A stretch of 64,000 nt of DNA from Eutreptiella sp. 'Long Island Sound 2002' (GCA_964036045.1 OZ038386.1:13431613-13495612), one strand, 5' to 3'. Shown: positions 51,896-62,067, counted from the stretch's first letter. The notes: generated from the letters alone by a model not told the origin. Made by a program: numbers and translations.

Positions 51896-54800
51896 ATGGC
51901 GGGGCGCAACGAGGACATCCCTGCCGCCGTGTCTCAGCTCCGCCACTCCCACCTCGACGGCGTCCCCCATGTCCGGGACCTGCACCTGGGCGCATACACT
52001 CCCAGCCCCCCCCCCAGAGAGTGGGGCCTGGTACCGGTACCGGCCTCGGGCACTGCCCAGCTCATCACGCCCCCCTATGCCCTCGAAATGTGCCTGCACC
52101 TGCCGGTGGGGGTGCACTACTACCGGGCGTGCAGCGGGGCGGACCCCTGGCCCCGTAACGTTCTGTCGTTAGTGGGCGCCGTGCACTGTGTGCAGGTGAC
52201 GGGCTCCCATCAGTTGCAGCTCTGCCGCAAGGGCCTGCCACCCACCTCCTTCATCTTGCCCGAGCATCACCACGTGGTCCTCCCACAATCCCTACACAGC
52301 CGCGTCTCCATCACAGCCACAGGCCTCACCCGGGCCAGTGTCTTGGCGATGGCGGCCACGTACCACCACCGGCACCTCCGCAAGTGGGTGCGAGGCCTAC
52401 CTTGCGCCCTCCCCGCAGCCGTGGACCGCAAGCTAACCCAGCACTCCGCCGCCGCCAGCTCCTGCCCTGGTCCCCCCCCCACCGGCCACGTGTCGCCCCG
52501 CCCAGACGTGATGACCCTCAACGTGCAGATGTCCCTGCGACCCAAGCTCCGCGCCCTGGACGTCCTGGTGCGCGAGTGCCAGTACCCGCTAACCCTGCAT
52601 GTTCAAGAAGCGGGGCCCCAGATCATCCAACGGGTGCACCCCCTGTACCACACCATCCAGGCACCTGCAAGAATAGCTGGGGGATGTGCCACCCTCCTCT
52701 ACAGGACCCCGGACCTGGTCGTGACCGGCCACAGCGCCCACCCGTCGGGACGAGCCCTCGTCACGCACTTCACCATGGCTGGCGTGACCCACTGCCACGC
52801 CAACGTGTATCTCCCCGCCGACGGGAACCTCGACACACTCCAAGAAGTCCTGGATTGGGTGTACCCGTACCTCCTCCTCACCCCGGCTAGAGTGGTTGTC
52901 CTGACAGGGGACCTGAACGCCAACTGCCGCTGGGTCTCGCACCTCCCTGTCTCCCCTGCCTCCCTCTGTGACCTCGTCCTCCCCACGCTCACGCGCCTTG
53001 GGATGCGCCGTCTACGCCCCCTTGCGGAGGCCCCCACGTGGGTGAGCCCGCAAGGTTTCGCCGGTGCCCTGGACCACATCTTCCTCCGCGCCCCTTCGGA
53101 GGCAGCCCACACCACGGAGGTGCGCTCCGATTCCAGTTTCCCATCTGACCACCTACCCGTGACTGCCACCCTCCATGACCTCCCGCTAGCGCCCCAATTG
53201 GTATGCCCTTCGAAAAAGGGCCGCTTCCCCATCCCGCGGGAGCCCCTCGCCAGCCAGCTCCGCACCCTCAACGACACCTTTCGGGCCGAACTCGCTGCGC
53301 CGCCCCCAGGCGCACCCGCAGCGCAGCCACGCTATACCGAGGTGACCTCAGCGCTATACACCGCGGCTACGGCTGCCTACGGGCCCCCCGTCCCCAGCCA
53401 GCCGGTACCGTCGACGGTACGTGTCCACGTCACCAACCTTCAACGCTACACGCTCGCCTACCCGGATTGGGCGTCCCAATCGTCACACCTCGTGGAGGTC
53501 GCCCGCCTCAAAGAACGCATCCGAGCGGCCTGGGACGTTCTCCTTCTGGAGAAGGATGTAGGGCTGGCGCCCCTACCCGCTGCCCCTGGCCAACCCACCA
53601 AAGTGGACTACCGCCGCACGTTGGGGGCGCGCTACGTACCCCCAGCGGATCCGGTCTACGTGGTGGGCGTCCCAGTACCTCTTCATCAACAAGCCGCAGT
53701 TGCGTTGGACCAGCTGCGCCAAAGGCACCTTGCCCCTCTTGAGGCGCTCTCACTCGCGCGCGTCCGGACCATCACGGGATGGGAGGAAAGGCCGCTCGGC
53801 CCACCACCCAACGCCACCACCGCAAACCTGCGGGCCATCATCCGCCGGGCGGCGGCCACTGTGCCGTACCACGACTTACTGGAGTACCGGCTGTTCGGAC
53901 AATTGGAGGATGCCCAGTTTGCGGCGATCGTGAGCCTGATCAACAGTATTCTCCGTGGGGTGCCCGTGCCCCAGGCACACTCTGCAGATTTCATCAACCT
54001 TCCGAAAAAGACGCCGCACGGCCCCATTGCGAACGGCAGACCGCTGACCAATCTGGCCACGATATGGAAGCTCACGGCTGCCCTCATCAAAGACCACTAC
54101 CAGCCCCGCCTGGTTCAGAACGGCATCCTGCCGCCCTACCAGTTCGGGATGTCCCCGCACTGCTCCTCCGTGGAGCTACTCCGCGTCCTACACGATGTAT
54201 GGTGGGACCGCTGGCGCAGACGCCTTGAAGCGTGGGTCCTGTCGGACGATGTCCGCCACGCGTATGGCTCCATCAACCACACCACCGAGTACGCCGTCCT
54301 CACCGCCGCAGGGATCTCCCCGGCCGACGCCGCGACCCTTCAGCACCACGACCGCGCCCTTGAGGTGCACATGGGGGGAGCTGACGGACGCTCTCCGTCC
54401 TCCACCCGGCTGGGGGCCGGCACGGGGCAAGGATGCCCCGTGTCCGGCATGAAGTACTGCATATATGGCGAGGTTCGGGGGCACGAAGCCTGCCGTTCCG
54501 TCCCCCCCACCGACACCCCCGCGGGCCCGCTGAACCGGGTTCTCCTGATGGATGACACCCAGTGGCTGCCCGGCGACCGTTGCCATTTGCCCACCCTCGC
54601 CAGCGGCATTGAGAGGGCGGGCCGCCTCACCAACCTCCACTCAGACCCAACAAAAACGGTCTTGATCGGCACCGACATGCGCGATGGTCAGGTCTATTTC
54701 CTCAACGACACGGTATACCTCAATGGTCACCCCGTGCGATGTGCCACGAGCCAGGACTACGTCCGCGTCCTTGGCCGCCATGCCCTTCCCCACCTCTTCC

Positions 54801-57190
54801 ATCCCGTCGACTCCCGGCGCCTGTTCTCGGGCGCCCGCGCTGCGTGCCGGGCGCTCCGCGCCCCACGACTCCCCGCCCACTACCCCCTCGCCATGTATAC
54901 TGCCAAGTGTCATGGGACGGTCAACTGGTTTACCAGTGTCCGCCCCCCCTCCTACGGGGCCCTGCGCGTGCTGGACGCCATGACCGCCTCGGCCATGCGC
55001 GCCACCGCTGGGTGGACCCTCTCCGCCTCTGCTCACTTCCTCCGTGAGGTCCCCGAAGGGGGAGTCGGTATACCCCCGGCACCGGTCGTTGGGTTTACTA
55101 ACTTCTTCGGCGTCTACATCCGACACCTGAACCACCCCAACTCCCTGGTCTGCCGGTCCACGCGCCACGGGCTCCTCACTGCCCTCTGGCGGTTCCATCC
55201 TTCCCAGCCCTGCCTCACCCCGGAGCTCGGACTCCGGTGCACCGCACACCCCACGGACCACGATCTATTTGTTGCCCTGTGCCACCGGTGCGACATCGCC
55301 ATCCACTTACCCCCTGACAGCCATCTGCCGCACCACACCCCCCATGTGCTGGCCCTGTCGTCGCCCGGACTCGAGGTCCAGGACACCCACGCGTGGATGC
55401 TTGCGGGCCATCGCAGTACAGAGGACGCGCGACGCAAGGGGTGGCCCCGGGCCTCGCCCCGCCCCACTCCGCCGGTCGGCACCGTCCCCCCGGTTAGACG
55501 CTGCCAAGCGGTGACTGCGACCGTCCCCACGTTCTCCTGGCTCCCTGAGAACTATGGGATCCTCCACGACGCGTCGTGGTGCCCGAAGACCCGGCGCTGC
55601 GGCGGGGCAGTGGCGGTGTTCTGCCCCGTCACCCTCCGGTACCAGGTGTACCCCGTCCCCATCCCCTTGAGGCTGGACAACGCCTACACGGCGGAGCTGT
55701 ACACGGCATGGGTGGCCCTCACCGCCAAGGGGCCCTCAGCCGACCCTGCCATCGGCTTCCGATCCGGTGCGTGGCACTTCGCGGACTGCAAAGGGTACAT
55801 CACGGCGCAGGAAGGGCGCCGCGAGCCGGAAGACTCGCTGCAGGGAGATCTCATAAGATCGTGTCGCGACATGGCCCACGGTCATGCCCCTCCCCATCAC
55901 CTCTATTCCCATATCGCCGGCACCTGGCTCGATGCCCTGCTAGACCGGGTGGACGAAGCGGCAGGGCAGGCTGCGGACAATTGCCCGGACGCCGTGGGGT
56001 GGCTCGGCCCCCTACAGAAACCCCGCGTCTGCTTCTCCCACGCGGGCCTCCAGGTCCACGACGCCGTGCCCCACGCGCGCCGCGCCTTGCTCACCTCCCA
56101 CCACGCCTTCTCTGCGTCCCCCCCGCCACAACACCTCCCCGACCTCAACGAGTACGCCAACATCGTCAGCCACGGTCTCATCACGTGGGGGGACCACCTC
56201 ACGGTCACCGGCATCCGCCTCTCCCTGTTCCCCCCAAGAGATACGTCCTGCCCCCTCTGCACCATGCCCGCCTCCGGGGACCATATCCTCTCGTGCCCGC
56301 TAGACCCGCTCATCCGCGCCCACTACCATCGGTGGCTTGCGGCCCGACTCTCTCAGAGGTGCCATGCCTGGCGCCACTGTACGCCCACTGCTTGGGGCAC
56401 CCTCGTCCTTTGGGGGGACGAGCCGTTCATACTGGCTGTGGATGGCTCCCCGGCCCACCACACCGTCGCAACCTACACTGTTGGTCGCCTCGGAGCCATC
56501 TCCACGCCACACAGGGATGCCCTGCTGCACAGAGGTCTGCGTCCTGCGCGTCTCCGTCGCCTACTCTGCGATGTCGTTCTCACTACCGTTCTCCTACATA
56601 AGCGGCACGCGGTGCCCGTTCTACCTCTTGCCGACTACCTCTCTCCCCTACCACGGGCCCCTGTTAACCAGTCCCTCGCCAACGATCCACCGCCAGAGTG
56701 GTATCACGTAGCCAACTGGGCCCCAACGCCCGGCTCGGGCAGGTGGCCGGCCTGGGACGTCCTCCTAGGACTCTGGCTATCAGGGGACCTCCTCCTGGCC
56801 CCTAAGGTGAAGTCCGCCATCTCCACCCGGAACAAGCGCAGTCCGTACCGCGTCCTGTATGTGTACAACGAGACGAACCAGATGTCGCCGGCCGTGCAGC
56901 GGGAGATTGAGCTGGAAGCCCATGACGTGATCATCTTGGACAGTCTCGGACGGCACGGGCTTGCCCCCCATCTCCCGGATCGACGCCGCCTCTGGGCCAT
57001 CCATTACGGTGGCAATGGGCGGAGCCTAGAGGCCGGCCTCTGTGGAGATGTGATCCCCTCGTGGTGTGCCGCACTACATTCCGCGTTCTCGGCCATCCTC
57101 ACTGCGGCTTCCCAAGGACCCCGCACGGTCTTTAAGGACATGCAGGTGGCCATGGGTCGGCCCGCCCCGTGGCCCTGTCCCCGCCCGTGA
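51896..57190 (+). CDS. LINE ORF2 polyprotein: endonuclease, reverse transcriptase, RNase H, zinc knuckle, 1764 aa
   Basis: Starts 8 nt after the ORF1 stop, in another frame, so reinitiation or an IRES-like step is likely. A ~200-residue N-terminal extension precedes an AP-endonuclease domain (about 205-430: MTLNVQMS, LHVQEAGPQ, VVLTGDLNAN near 336, LDHIFLRAP, SDHLPVTATL near 416), which nicks the target. The reverse transcriptase spans about 695-920: FINLPKKTPHGPIANGRPLT, motif A LSDDVRHAYGS (781), motif B GTGQGCPVSG (842), motif C LLMDDTQWL (883), then NLHSDPTKTVLIG. RNase H spans about 1220-1370: LHDASW, AYTAELYTAW, HFADCKGYI, DRVDEAAGQAAD. A zinc knuckle CPLC-x7-H-x4-C is near 1452. About 300 further residues follow without a recognised domain. 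All catalytic acidic positions looked for are present. Confidence 0.92.
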   Translation: MAGRNEDIPAAVSQLRHSHLDGVPHVRDLHLGAYTPSPPPREWGLVPVPASGTAQLITPPYALEMCLHLPVGVHYYRACSGADPWPRNVLSLVGAVHCVQVTGSHQLQLCRKGLPPTSFILPEHHHVVLPQSLHSRVSITATGLTRASVLAMAATYHHRHLRKWVRGLPCALPAAVDRKLTQHSAAASSCPGPPPTGHVSPRPDVMTLNVQMSLRPKLRALDVLVRECQYPLTLHVQEAGPQIIQRVHPLYHTIQAPARIAGGCATLLYRTPDLVVTGHSAHPSGRALVTHFTMAGVTHCHANVYLPADGNLDTLQEVLDWVYPYLLLTPARVVVLTGDLNANCRWVSHLPVSPASLCDLVLPTLTRLGMRRLRPLAEAPTWVSPQGFAGALDHIFLRAPSEAAHTTEVRSDSSFPSDHLPVTATLHDLPLAPQLVCPSKKGRFPIPREPLASQLRTLNDTFRAELAAPPPGAPAAQPRYTEVTSALYTAATAAYGPPVPSQPVPSTVRVHVTNLQRYTLAYPDWASQSSHLVEVARLKERIRAAWDVLLLEKDVGLAPLPAAPGQPTKVDYRRTLGARYVPPADPVYVVGVPVPLHQQAAVALDQLRQRHLAPLEALSLARVRTITGWEERPLGPPPNATTANLRAIIRRAAATVPYHDLLEYRLFGQLEDAQFAAIVSLINSILRGVPVPQAHSADFINLPKKTPHGPIANGRPLTNLATIWKLTAALIKDHYQPRLVQNGILPPYQFGMSPHCSSVELLRVLHDVWWDRWRRRLEAWVLSDDVRHAYGSINHTTEYAVLTAAGISPADAATLQHHDRALEVHMGGADGRSPSSTRLGAGTGQGCPVSGMKYCIYGEVRGHEACRSVPPTDTPAGPLNRVLLMDDTQWLPGDRCHLPTLASGIERAGRLTNLHSDPTKTVLIGTDMRDGQVYFLNDTVYLNGHPVRCATSQDYVRVLGRHALPHLFHPVDSRRLFSGARAACRALRAPRLPAHYPLAMYTAKCHGTVNWFTSVRPPSYGALRVLDAMTASAMRATAGWTLSASAHFLREVPEGGVGIPPAPVVGFTNFFGVYIRHLNHPNSLVCRSTRHGLLTALWRFHPSQPCLTPELGLRCTAHPTDHDLFVALCHRCDIAIHLPPDSHLPHHTPHVLALSSPGLEVQDTHAWMLAGHRSTEDARRKGWPRASPRPTPPVGTVPPVRRCQAVTATVPTFSWLPENYGILHDASWCPKTRRCGGAVAVFCPVTLRYQVYPVPIPLRLDNAYTAELYTAWVALTAKGPSADPAIGFRSGAWHFADCKGYITAQEGRREPEDSLQGDLIRSCRDMAHGHAPPHHLYSHIAGTWLDALLDRVDEAAGQAADNCPDAVGWLGPLQKPRVCFSHAGLQVHDAVPHARRALLTSHHAFSASPPPQHLPDLNEYANIVSHGLITWGDHLTVTGIRLSLFPPRDTSCPLCTMPASGDHILSCPLDPLIRAHYHRWLAARLSQRCHAWRHCTPTAWGTLVLWGDEPFILAVDGSPAHHTVATYTVGRLGAISTPHRDALLHRGLRPARLRRLLCDVVLTTVLLHKRHAVPVLPLADYLSPLPRAPVNQSLANDPPPEWYHVANWAPTPGSGRWPAWDVLLGLWLSGDLLLAPKVKSAISTRNKRSPYRVLYVYNETNQMSPAVQREIELEAHDVIILDSLGRHGLAPHLPDRRRLWAIHYGGNGRSLEAGLCGDVIPSWCAALHSAFSAILTAASQGPRTVFKDMQVAMGRPAPWPCPRP

Positions 57191-57579
57191 CCCGTCCTCG
57201 ACCTCACGCGCCCGGACCGCTCCGGTGCTGCGCGCAGTCGTGCCGGACCGCGCTCCTTGTCTGGCGGCGTTCTAAGTCGGAGGTGATGCCCCGGGAGACC
57301 CACATCTTCCGTGCCCGTTGATCTTGGAACGCTTACTCGGGTGGATCCAGGACAGGTCGGAGCGGTTGGTGGCCGGGACCGGAGAGCAGATCGAGCCGTA
57401 GCGTTGTCGTACACCGACGTTGTGACCCAGACGGCCTGCTGGGAGGAGCGTTCTCAGGTGTGCGACGAGATTCGTCTTGCTCTAGCGGAGGTAAGACGGA
57501 GGACTCCCTCGGCAGAGCCTGCGTTTGGCCCCCGAGGGACGACGCCAAGGCTCACCGTACGTGGGACCGCGGCAGGCGC

Positions 57580-57606
57580 TCCTCCTCCTCCTCCTCCTCC
57601 TCCTCC
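57580..57606 (+). repeat. (TCC)n 3' tail of the LINE
   Basis: Nine TCC triplets directly at the junction with the resumed satellite. Simple-repeat tails replace poly-A in several LINE clades. Confidence 0.8.
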
Positions 57607-57717
57607 AATGCACTGCTCCACTGCCTGGGGGCAGTGGGCAGTGGACCTCCTGCAACACACTGCCTCACTGCCTGGGGGCAGTGGGCAGTGGACCTCCTTC
57701 AATGCACTGCCCCACTG
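57606..57717 (+). repeat. 47-bp satellite, right of the LINE
   Basis: Two and a half units of the variant with GTGGACCTCC, continuing the array interrupted at 48118. Confidence 0.9.
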
Positions 57718-57906
57718 CCGGTGTGGTGTGGTGTGGTGTGGTGTGGTGTGGTGTGGTGTGGCGTGGCGTGGCGTGGCGTGGCGTGGCGTGGCGTGGCGTG
57801 GTGTGGTGTGGCGTGGTGTGGTGTGGTGTGGCGTGGTGTGGTGTGGTGTGGTGTGGTGTGGTGTGGTGTGGTGTGGTGTGGTGTGGTGTGGTGTGGTGTG
57901 GTGTGT
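57718..57906 (+). repeat. (GGTGT)n / (GGCGT)n array D
   Basis: GGTGT units with a block of GGCGT at about 57758-57800, then GGTGT again. Confidence 0.95.
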
Positions 57907-58121
57907 GTTCTGTCGTGCTTGTCTCTTTTGGACTGTCAGTAGTCTCGTTCCTTAACACATGTGCCATCCAACCCTGTTATCGACTCCTTACAGTTGTTGA
58001 TTGTTTTCGCAGGTTCTGAGCAAGGCCTATCGCTGTTTTTCGAATCCGAGAGTTTTGTTCCTTCCGAAGACGATTCGACTAGTGGTGTGCTAGTGTCACG
58101 AAGGGCTCGCTCTGTGACCAG

Positions 58122-58231
58122 CGAAGCGAAGAGTTCGCTTCGCTTTTGCAAAGGTTGCTTTGACAATATTTTACGAGGAGGACACGCATTACCTCTTCTG
58201 CGAGAAAAATGCACCAACCTTTTGTTTTAAG
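58122..58231 (+). CDS. Candidate exon, unknown protein
   Basis: An acceptor TGTGACCAG|CG and a strong donor TTTTAAG|GTGAGA bound a frame reading AKVALTIFYEEDTHYLFCEK then NAPTFCFK. A second, overlapping frame from a GTTTTCGCAG acceptor at 58010 (GLSLFFESESFVPSEDDSTS) is also open to a stop just before the donor. Which is used is unclear; no family recognised. Confidence 0.3.
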
Positions 58232-59388
58232 GTGAGACTGGCCATGAAAGCAGTGAGACACGTGGGTCATATACCACATCCCGAGACGCTGTGGCCATCC
58301 GCGTGGTCAATGGCCGCCAGGAATGCACCCAGCTGTAGCTCTCGATTGTTAGCGAAGACAGATCTATTTTGGTTGGGGGCGTTGCGACCCCTGTTGGCTA
58401 CAGGAAGGGGCGGCATTGGCCGGGGGCTAAAATTCAAAATGGAAGTTGGTCTTCCGACATGAACAGAACATGTACCCCCGGATCCAGACGTCATTCTCAC
58501 CGTGACATGGGCGCGTAATCACCATTGGAAGTGACAAAACCCAATCACACAATACAGAGTCAGTAAACATCACTCATTTTTGGGATAAACAGAAAAGCCA
58601 GAAATGGGCAGCAATAATCGAAAATTACTGACTTCCACCTCCTTGGCAAGGAGAGGCACACCGAGATCATCGTCGCCCCGTACGATGAAGGGGGTGGGGC
58701 AATGTGTTGCAAATCCTACCAAATTTAAGACGAAAGTAGATAGACTAATCTAGTTAACCGCATGTTATCTAAGAAAGAAATCCGCAACAGATAGCAGAAT
58801 GTCTCGGGTGTTTGACAAAAGAACACCGAAAATTTGTAGTTAGAAAAAATTTGCATGGACAACAAAAATTCGTATCGAGAAAAAACGGCGTGCTTGTGAC
58901 AAAAGTTGGATTGGGGGGTTTGCGGTTTTGGCGCAGGAGAAGGGACTGTGGACCGTGCGCCTGAACCCCGCTTGCGTGATGCTGTTCCCATCACCTCAGA
59001 GCAGTGATGGATCTAATTTGTGCGCCACTCAGGGGGTGGGGGTGGGGGTGGGGGGGGGGGGTAGTGAATTGTGACATGTCACAAAAAATACAATAGGCCA
59101 TAGTGGGAAAACAGCTTTTCTGAAAATATTGTGACACCCAAAAGGCTCTGCGGTACTTCCTGAGGGCAGTGGTATTTCCTGAGGGCATGTGGGCAGGTTG
59201 CTGAATAGTTGTGTCTGTGCTTCTGACCTTGCTTCTGACCTTGCTGTTTTTTGTGACATTCATCCATCCATTGCATGCACAGCATAGAGATGAGACGCGG
59301 TGTCAACTGACACTGTGTTCTCTGTAGGCTCTGAAGACTGCCGATTTGTCTGCTGCATCCTTCCGACAGCCTTTGTCACAGTTCTGTC
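58232..59388. other. No confident gene
   Basis: A/T-rich stretch 58700-58900, G tract near 59050. No motif-bearing frame. Confidence 0.35.
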
Positions 59389-59637
59389 ATGGGTCGAAAG
59401 AAAGTGGAATGTCAGTGTGATCCGCCGTGTGTTTCTGCCGCGGCATGTCGACAAAAAAGGAGCCGTGCAGCCCGTCGCGCCACAGCAATTGCTCTGGCTG
59501 TGGGCGCTGTGGGTGTTGCTCTGGTGGGTGCTGCTGCTGTTGTTGCGGGTGCAGCTGCTCTGGCCTCACTGTCAGTGACGAGGAAAGTGGTACTGACAGT
59601 GACAGTGACAGTGAATGAGAACCCTGCTGCACAGTGA
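59389..59637 (+). CDS. Small ORF with hydrophobic segment
   Basis: 82 codons from ATG 59389: a Cys/basic start (MGRKKVECQCDPPCVSAAAC, then RQKRSRAARRA), then AIALAVGAVGVALVGAAAVV, a plausible membrane helix, and a short polar end. A second frame over the same DNA (from 59427) is extremely Cys/Gly-rich (CGRCGCCSGGCCCCCC) with an acidic Ser end. One may be real or both may be chance from GCTGCT-like repeats. Confidence 0.25.
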   Translation: MGRKKVECQCDPPCVSAAACRQKRSRAARRATAIALAVGAVGVALVGAAAVVAGAAALASLSVTRKVVLTVTVTVNENPAAQ

Positions 59638-60761
59638 CAGTGAATAAGAACCCTGGTGGACTACCCAGAAACAAAAAAAAACTGTTTGTTGTTGCCTGTA
59701 CCCTGCTGCACACACATGCCTCTCTGGAAGGGTTGTCCTGCTTGCCTCCTGGTACCCTGCGTGGCTCAATCTGTGACCGGGTTTTTTTGTGACGCGTATT
59801 GTGACGCCTCGTCACAACAGGGGGGGGGGGGAGGGAGGGACACCCACCCCCCCAATTACATCCGTCACTGCCTCAGAGTCATGGTCACTGGACGACATTT
59901 GTGCGGCGCCAGCCAATTGACCGCTTCGGATGGAAGCGTTCTCCTCTTTGAGGGGGGTATGTGTATACCATGCAGCTTTCTCAGCACTTTCTCAGCACCA
60001 CCAGGGGGTTGGGAATCCAGCAGGGACGCGGAAGGCTGGAGGGGCGGGGCGCGTTCAAACGTAGTTGCTAAAACGGTTGCTAGCGGTTGGTCATCCCGAA
60101 AGGCACATGCCTGCCTGTCCCAGACCGACCCCCCTCTCTTCGCCCAAATCACTGACCACCTCCAACCCCTCCTTCCCCCCCTTCTTTGACCCTGTATGAC
60201 AATTTAGCACGCTCCAAGCTTGATGGTATGACTGCATAAGGAGCATGTCAGTCAGGGAGTGGTTGCCGGGGGCGGGGGGGCTGGGATGGGGGGGCTGCAT
60301 GCTGCAAATTGAGCAGCTGGACGAACCTTCCACTCCCCTCCCCAAGAGAGCATCCCTCTACTCCTTTACAGGAGGGGCAAACCGATAGGGGACCCTGAGT
60401 TTGGCATCCTTTGGTTCGTACACCCCAAAATCTTGAATAGGTCAACCACATTGGCCTTTGCCTCACTCCAAGCGTCCTCTTCACTATCTGTGTTTCATTC
60501 CTGCAAATCATCAACAAGCTCATTTTGCCATTATGCTTTCGCAACATGAACAAGGGAGGAGTGAGCGTATGCCATGGCGTGTGCCATATTTTCCTGTTGC
60601 AGAGAGCAGCCAGAAATAGCATTGCATAAACTCTAAATCCAGCGCTTTTCGGGGGTGTTCAAAATAAGACACCACCAAAAAAGGAAGAGGGCAATGAACA
60701 GAAGACGTGCATCTTCTAATGTGTGGTGGGAGGTTATGTTGCTGATGCATAGCGGTCGCGC

Positions 60762-60788
60762 ACCATTGTGCACCGGGTGCACAATGGT
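60762..60788 (+). repeat. Perfect 27-bp palindrome
   Basis: ACCATTGTGCACC then G then GGTGCACAATGGT: 13-bp arms around one base, within a run of looser GTGCAC-containing repeats (60755-60900). Confidence 0.95.
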
Positions 60789-61708
60789 ATATTGGCGGTG
60801 CACAAGGACCATGCACCGGGTGCACTGTGGCGGTGCGCCACTGTGTGTCGTGTGCACAACGGTTGACTGGTGGTGCACACGGGTCAGTGCACAACGTATC
60901 GACGGTGCGCGATGCGATGATGTTTTGTGAGTGTGCAGCCCGTGCGAATGTATTTGGACAGAGGCGGGGGATGGAAGGTCTGGCCCTGAATCGGTGTGGG
61001 TGCCAGTGCGTCATGGGCAGTACTTCAGAATGCCAACTGGACCGGCTCCCATTTTGATGGCCTCGTCGTTGGGCTAGCGCCTGCCCCTTCGTCCGCTGTG
61101 CGACAGTGCTGCGGTCACGTGGGTCTCCCGTGCAGGCGTATGTGGTCCCTCGTGCGCCCTTTAAGGGACGTACACGGCCCTGAGGCAACCAGTGATTTGA
61201 AGAGCGTCACGTGACGTCGTGCGTTCGGGTGCACTCCGTTGCACTCATATCACACTCCGTGACACGCCTGAACGATCCCGGTACAATCAGTTACATTTCC
61301 GTTACCTCCGATACATTCCTGTTACATTCTGTTAAACTCACGTCACACGCCGTCACGTCGGGGGGACACCCCATGATAATCGCTGGGTCTCGTTGCTTTC
61401 AGGCGCCCGCTGGTCCTGACGCGCATGTCGCACTCCAGCCGTTTCAGGACGAAGCGACGGACTTCGGATGATTTCACAGTGGTGCAAGAGCGCGACGCGG
61501 GCCCTGTGTGGTCGTTGCTGCACCGGACCGCTGACCCTCCGCTGACCCTCTTCTGGATTTGCGTTATCCTATGGAAGGGTTTGCCAAGGCCGAGCCGCGA
61601 TGTGCCTGCCTGTGCGTGTGCCTCTATGTATCTTTGCATAGATTTCTGCGGTTGACCACCAGTCCTGGTATTTTGTGCAAAAAAACTAGCTTGCATGCGT
61701 GAGCGCGC

Positions 61709-61710
<2 letters not shown>

Positions 61711-61742
<32 letters not shown>
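61711..61742 (+). repeat. (CT)n microsatellite
   Basis: Uninterrupted CT, followed by GT-rich sequence to 61790. Confidence 0.9.
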
Positions 61743-61746
<4 letters not shown>

Positions 61747-62066
61747 CTCTCCCTCTGTGTGTGTGGGCGTGTGTGTGTGGTTTTTGTGTGTGTGTTTTCG
61801 CGGTTCGCAGCGTCTGTTTGTGTGGTTGAGGGGGGGCACCCAACACATGTAGGCAAACACGGGCTCCGCTATGGATGATTTGCGCTTTGTTGGGATTCGG
61901 CTGCGGATGCCGGGCTGTCAGCTCTTTGCACTTACCGGCAGATGGTCACTGGCGCTTGTGCATCCTGTCGACTTTACCACAGAACGAAGGATGTCTAGGG
62001 CTGCTCAGCGGCTCCTGAAGAGTTCTCTCCGACCGCTTTTGTTTGCGTTCTTGTGGCTCCGCTTTA

Positions 62067-62067
62067 C

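Larger units (their letters stand above)
48119..57605 (+). mobile_element. Full-length non-LTR retrotransposon (LINE), 9487 bp
   Basis: The satellite unit stops after TTCAATGC at 48118 and resumes with CAATGCACTGCTCC at 57606, giving a 6-bp duplication CAATGC. Between lie a ~770-bp 5' UTR, ORF1 (48888-51887), ORF2 (51896-57190), a ~390-bp 3' UTR, and a (TCC)n tail (57580-57606) in place of poly-A. Both ORFs are intact and GC-rich at third positions. The domain order in ORF2 is AP-endonuclease, reverse transcriptase, RNase H, zinc knuckle, as in RNase H-bearing LINE clades (I, Tad, and some plant and algal L1). The clade was not determined. Completeness and a clean duplication suggest a recent insertion. 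Confidence 0.9.

Noticed and set aside
50154-51995. 613-codon minus-strand ORF opposite LINE ORF1
   Set aside because: GC-rich third-position shadow of ORF1; no domain, and the plus strand has clear LINE logic.
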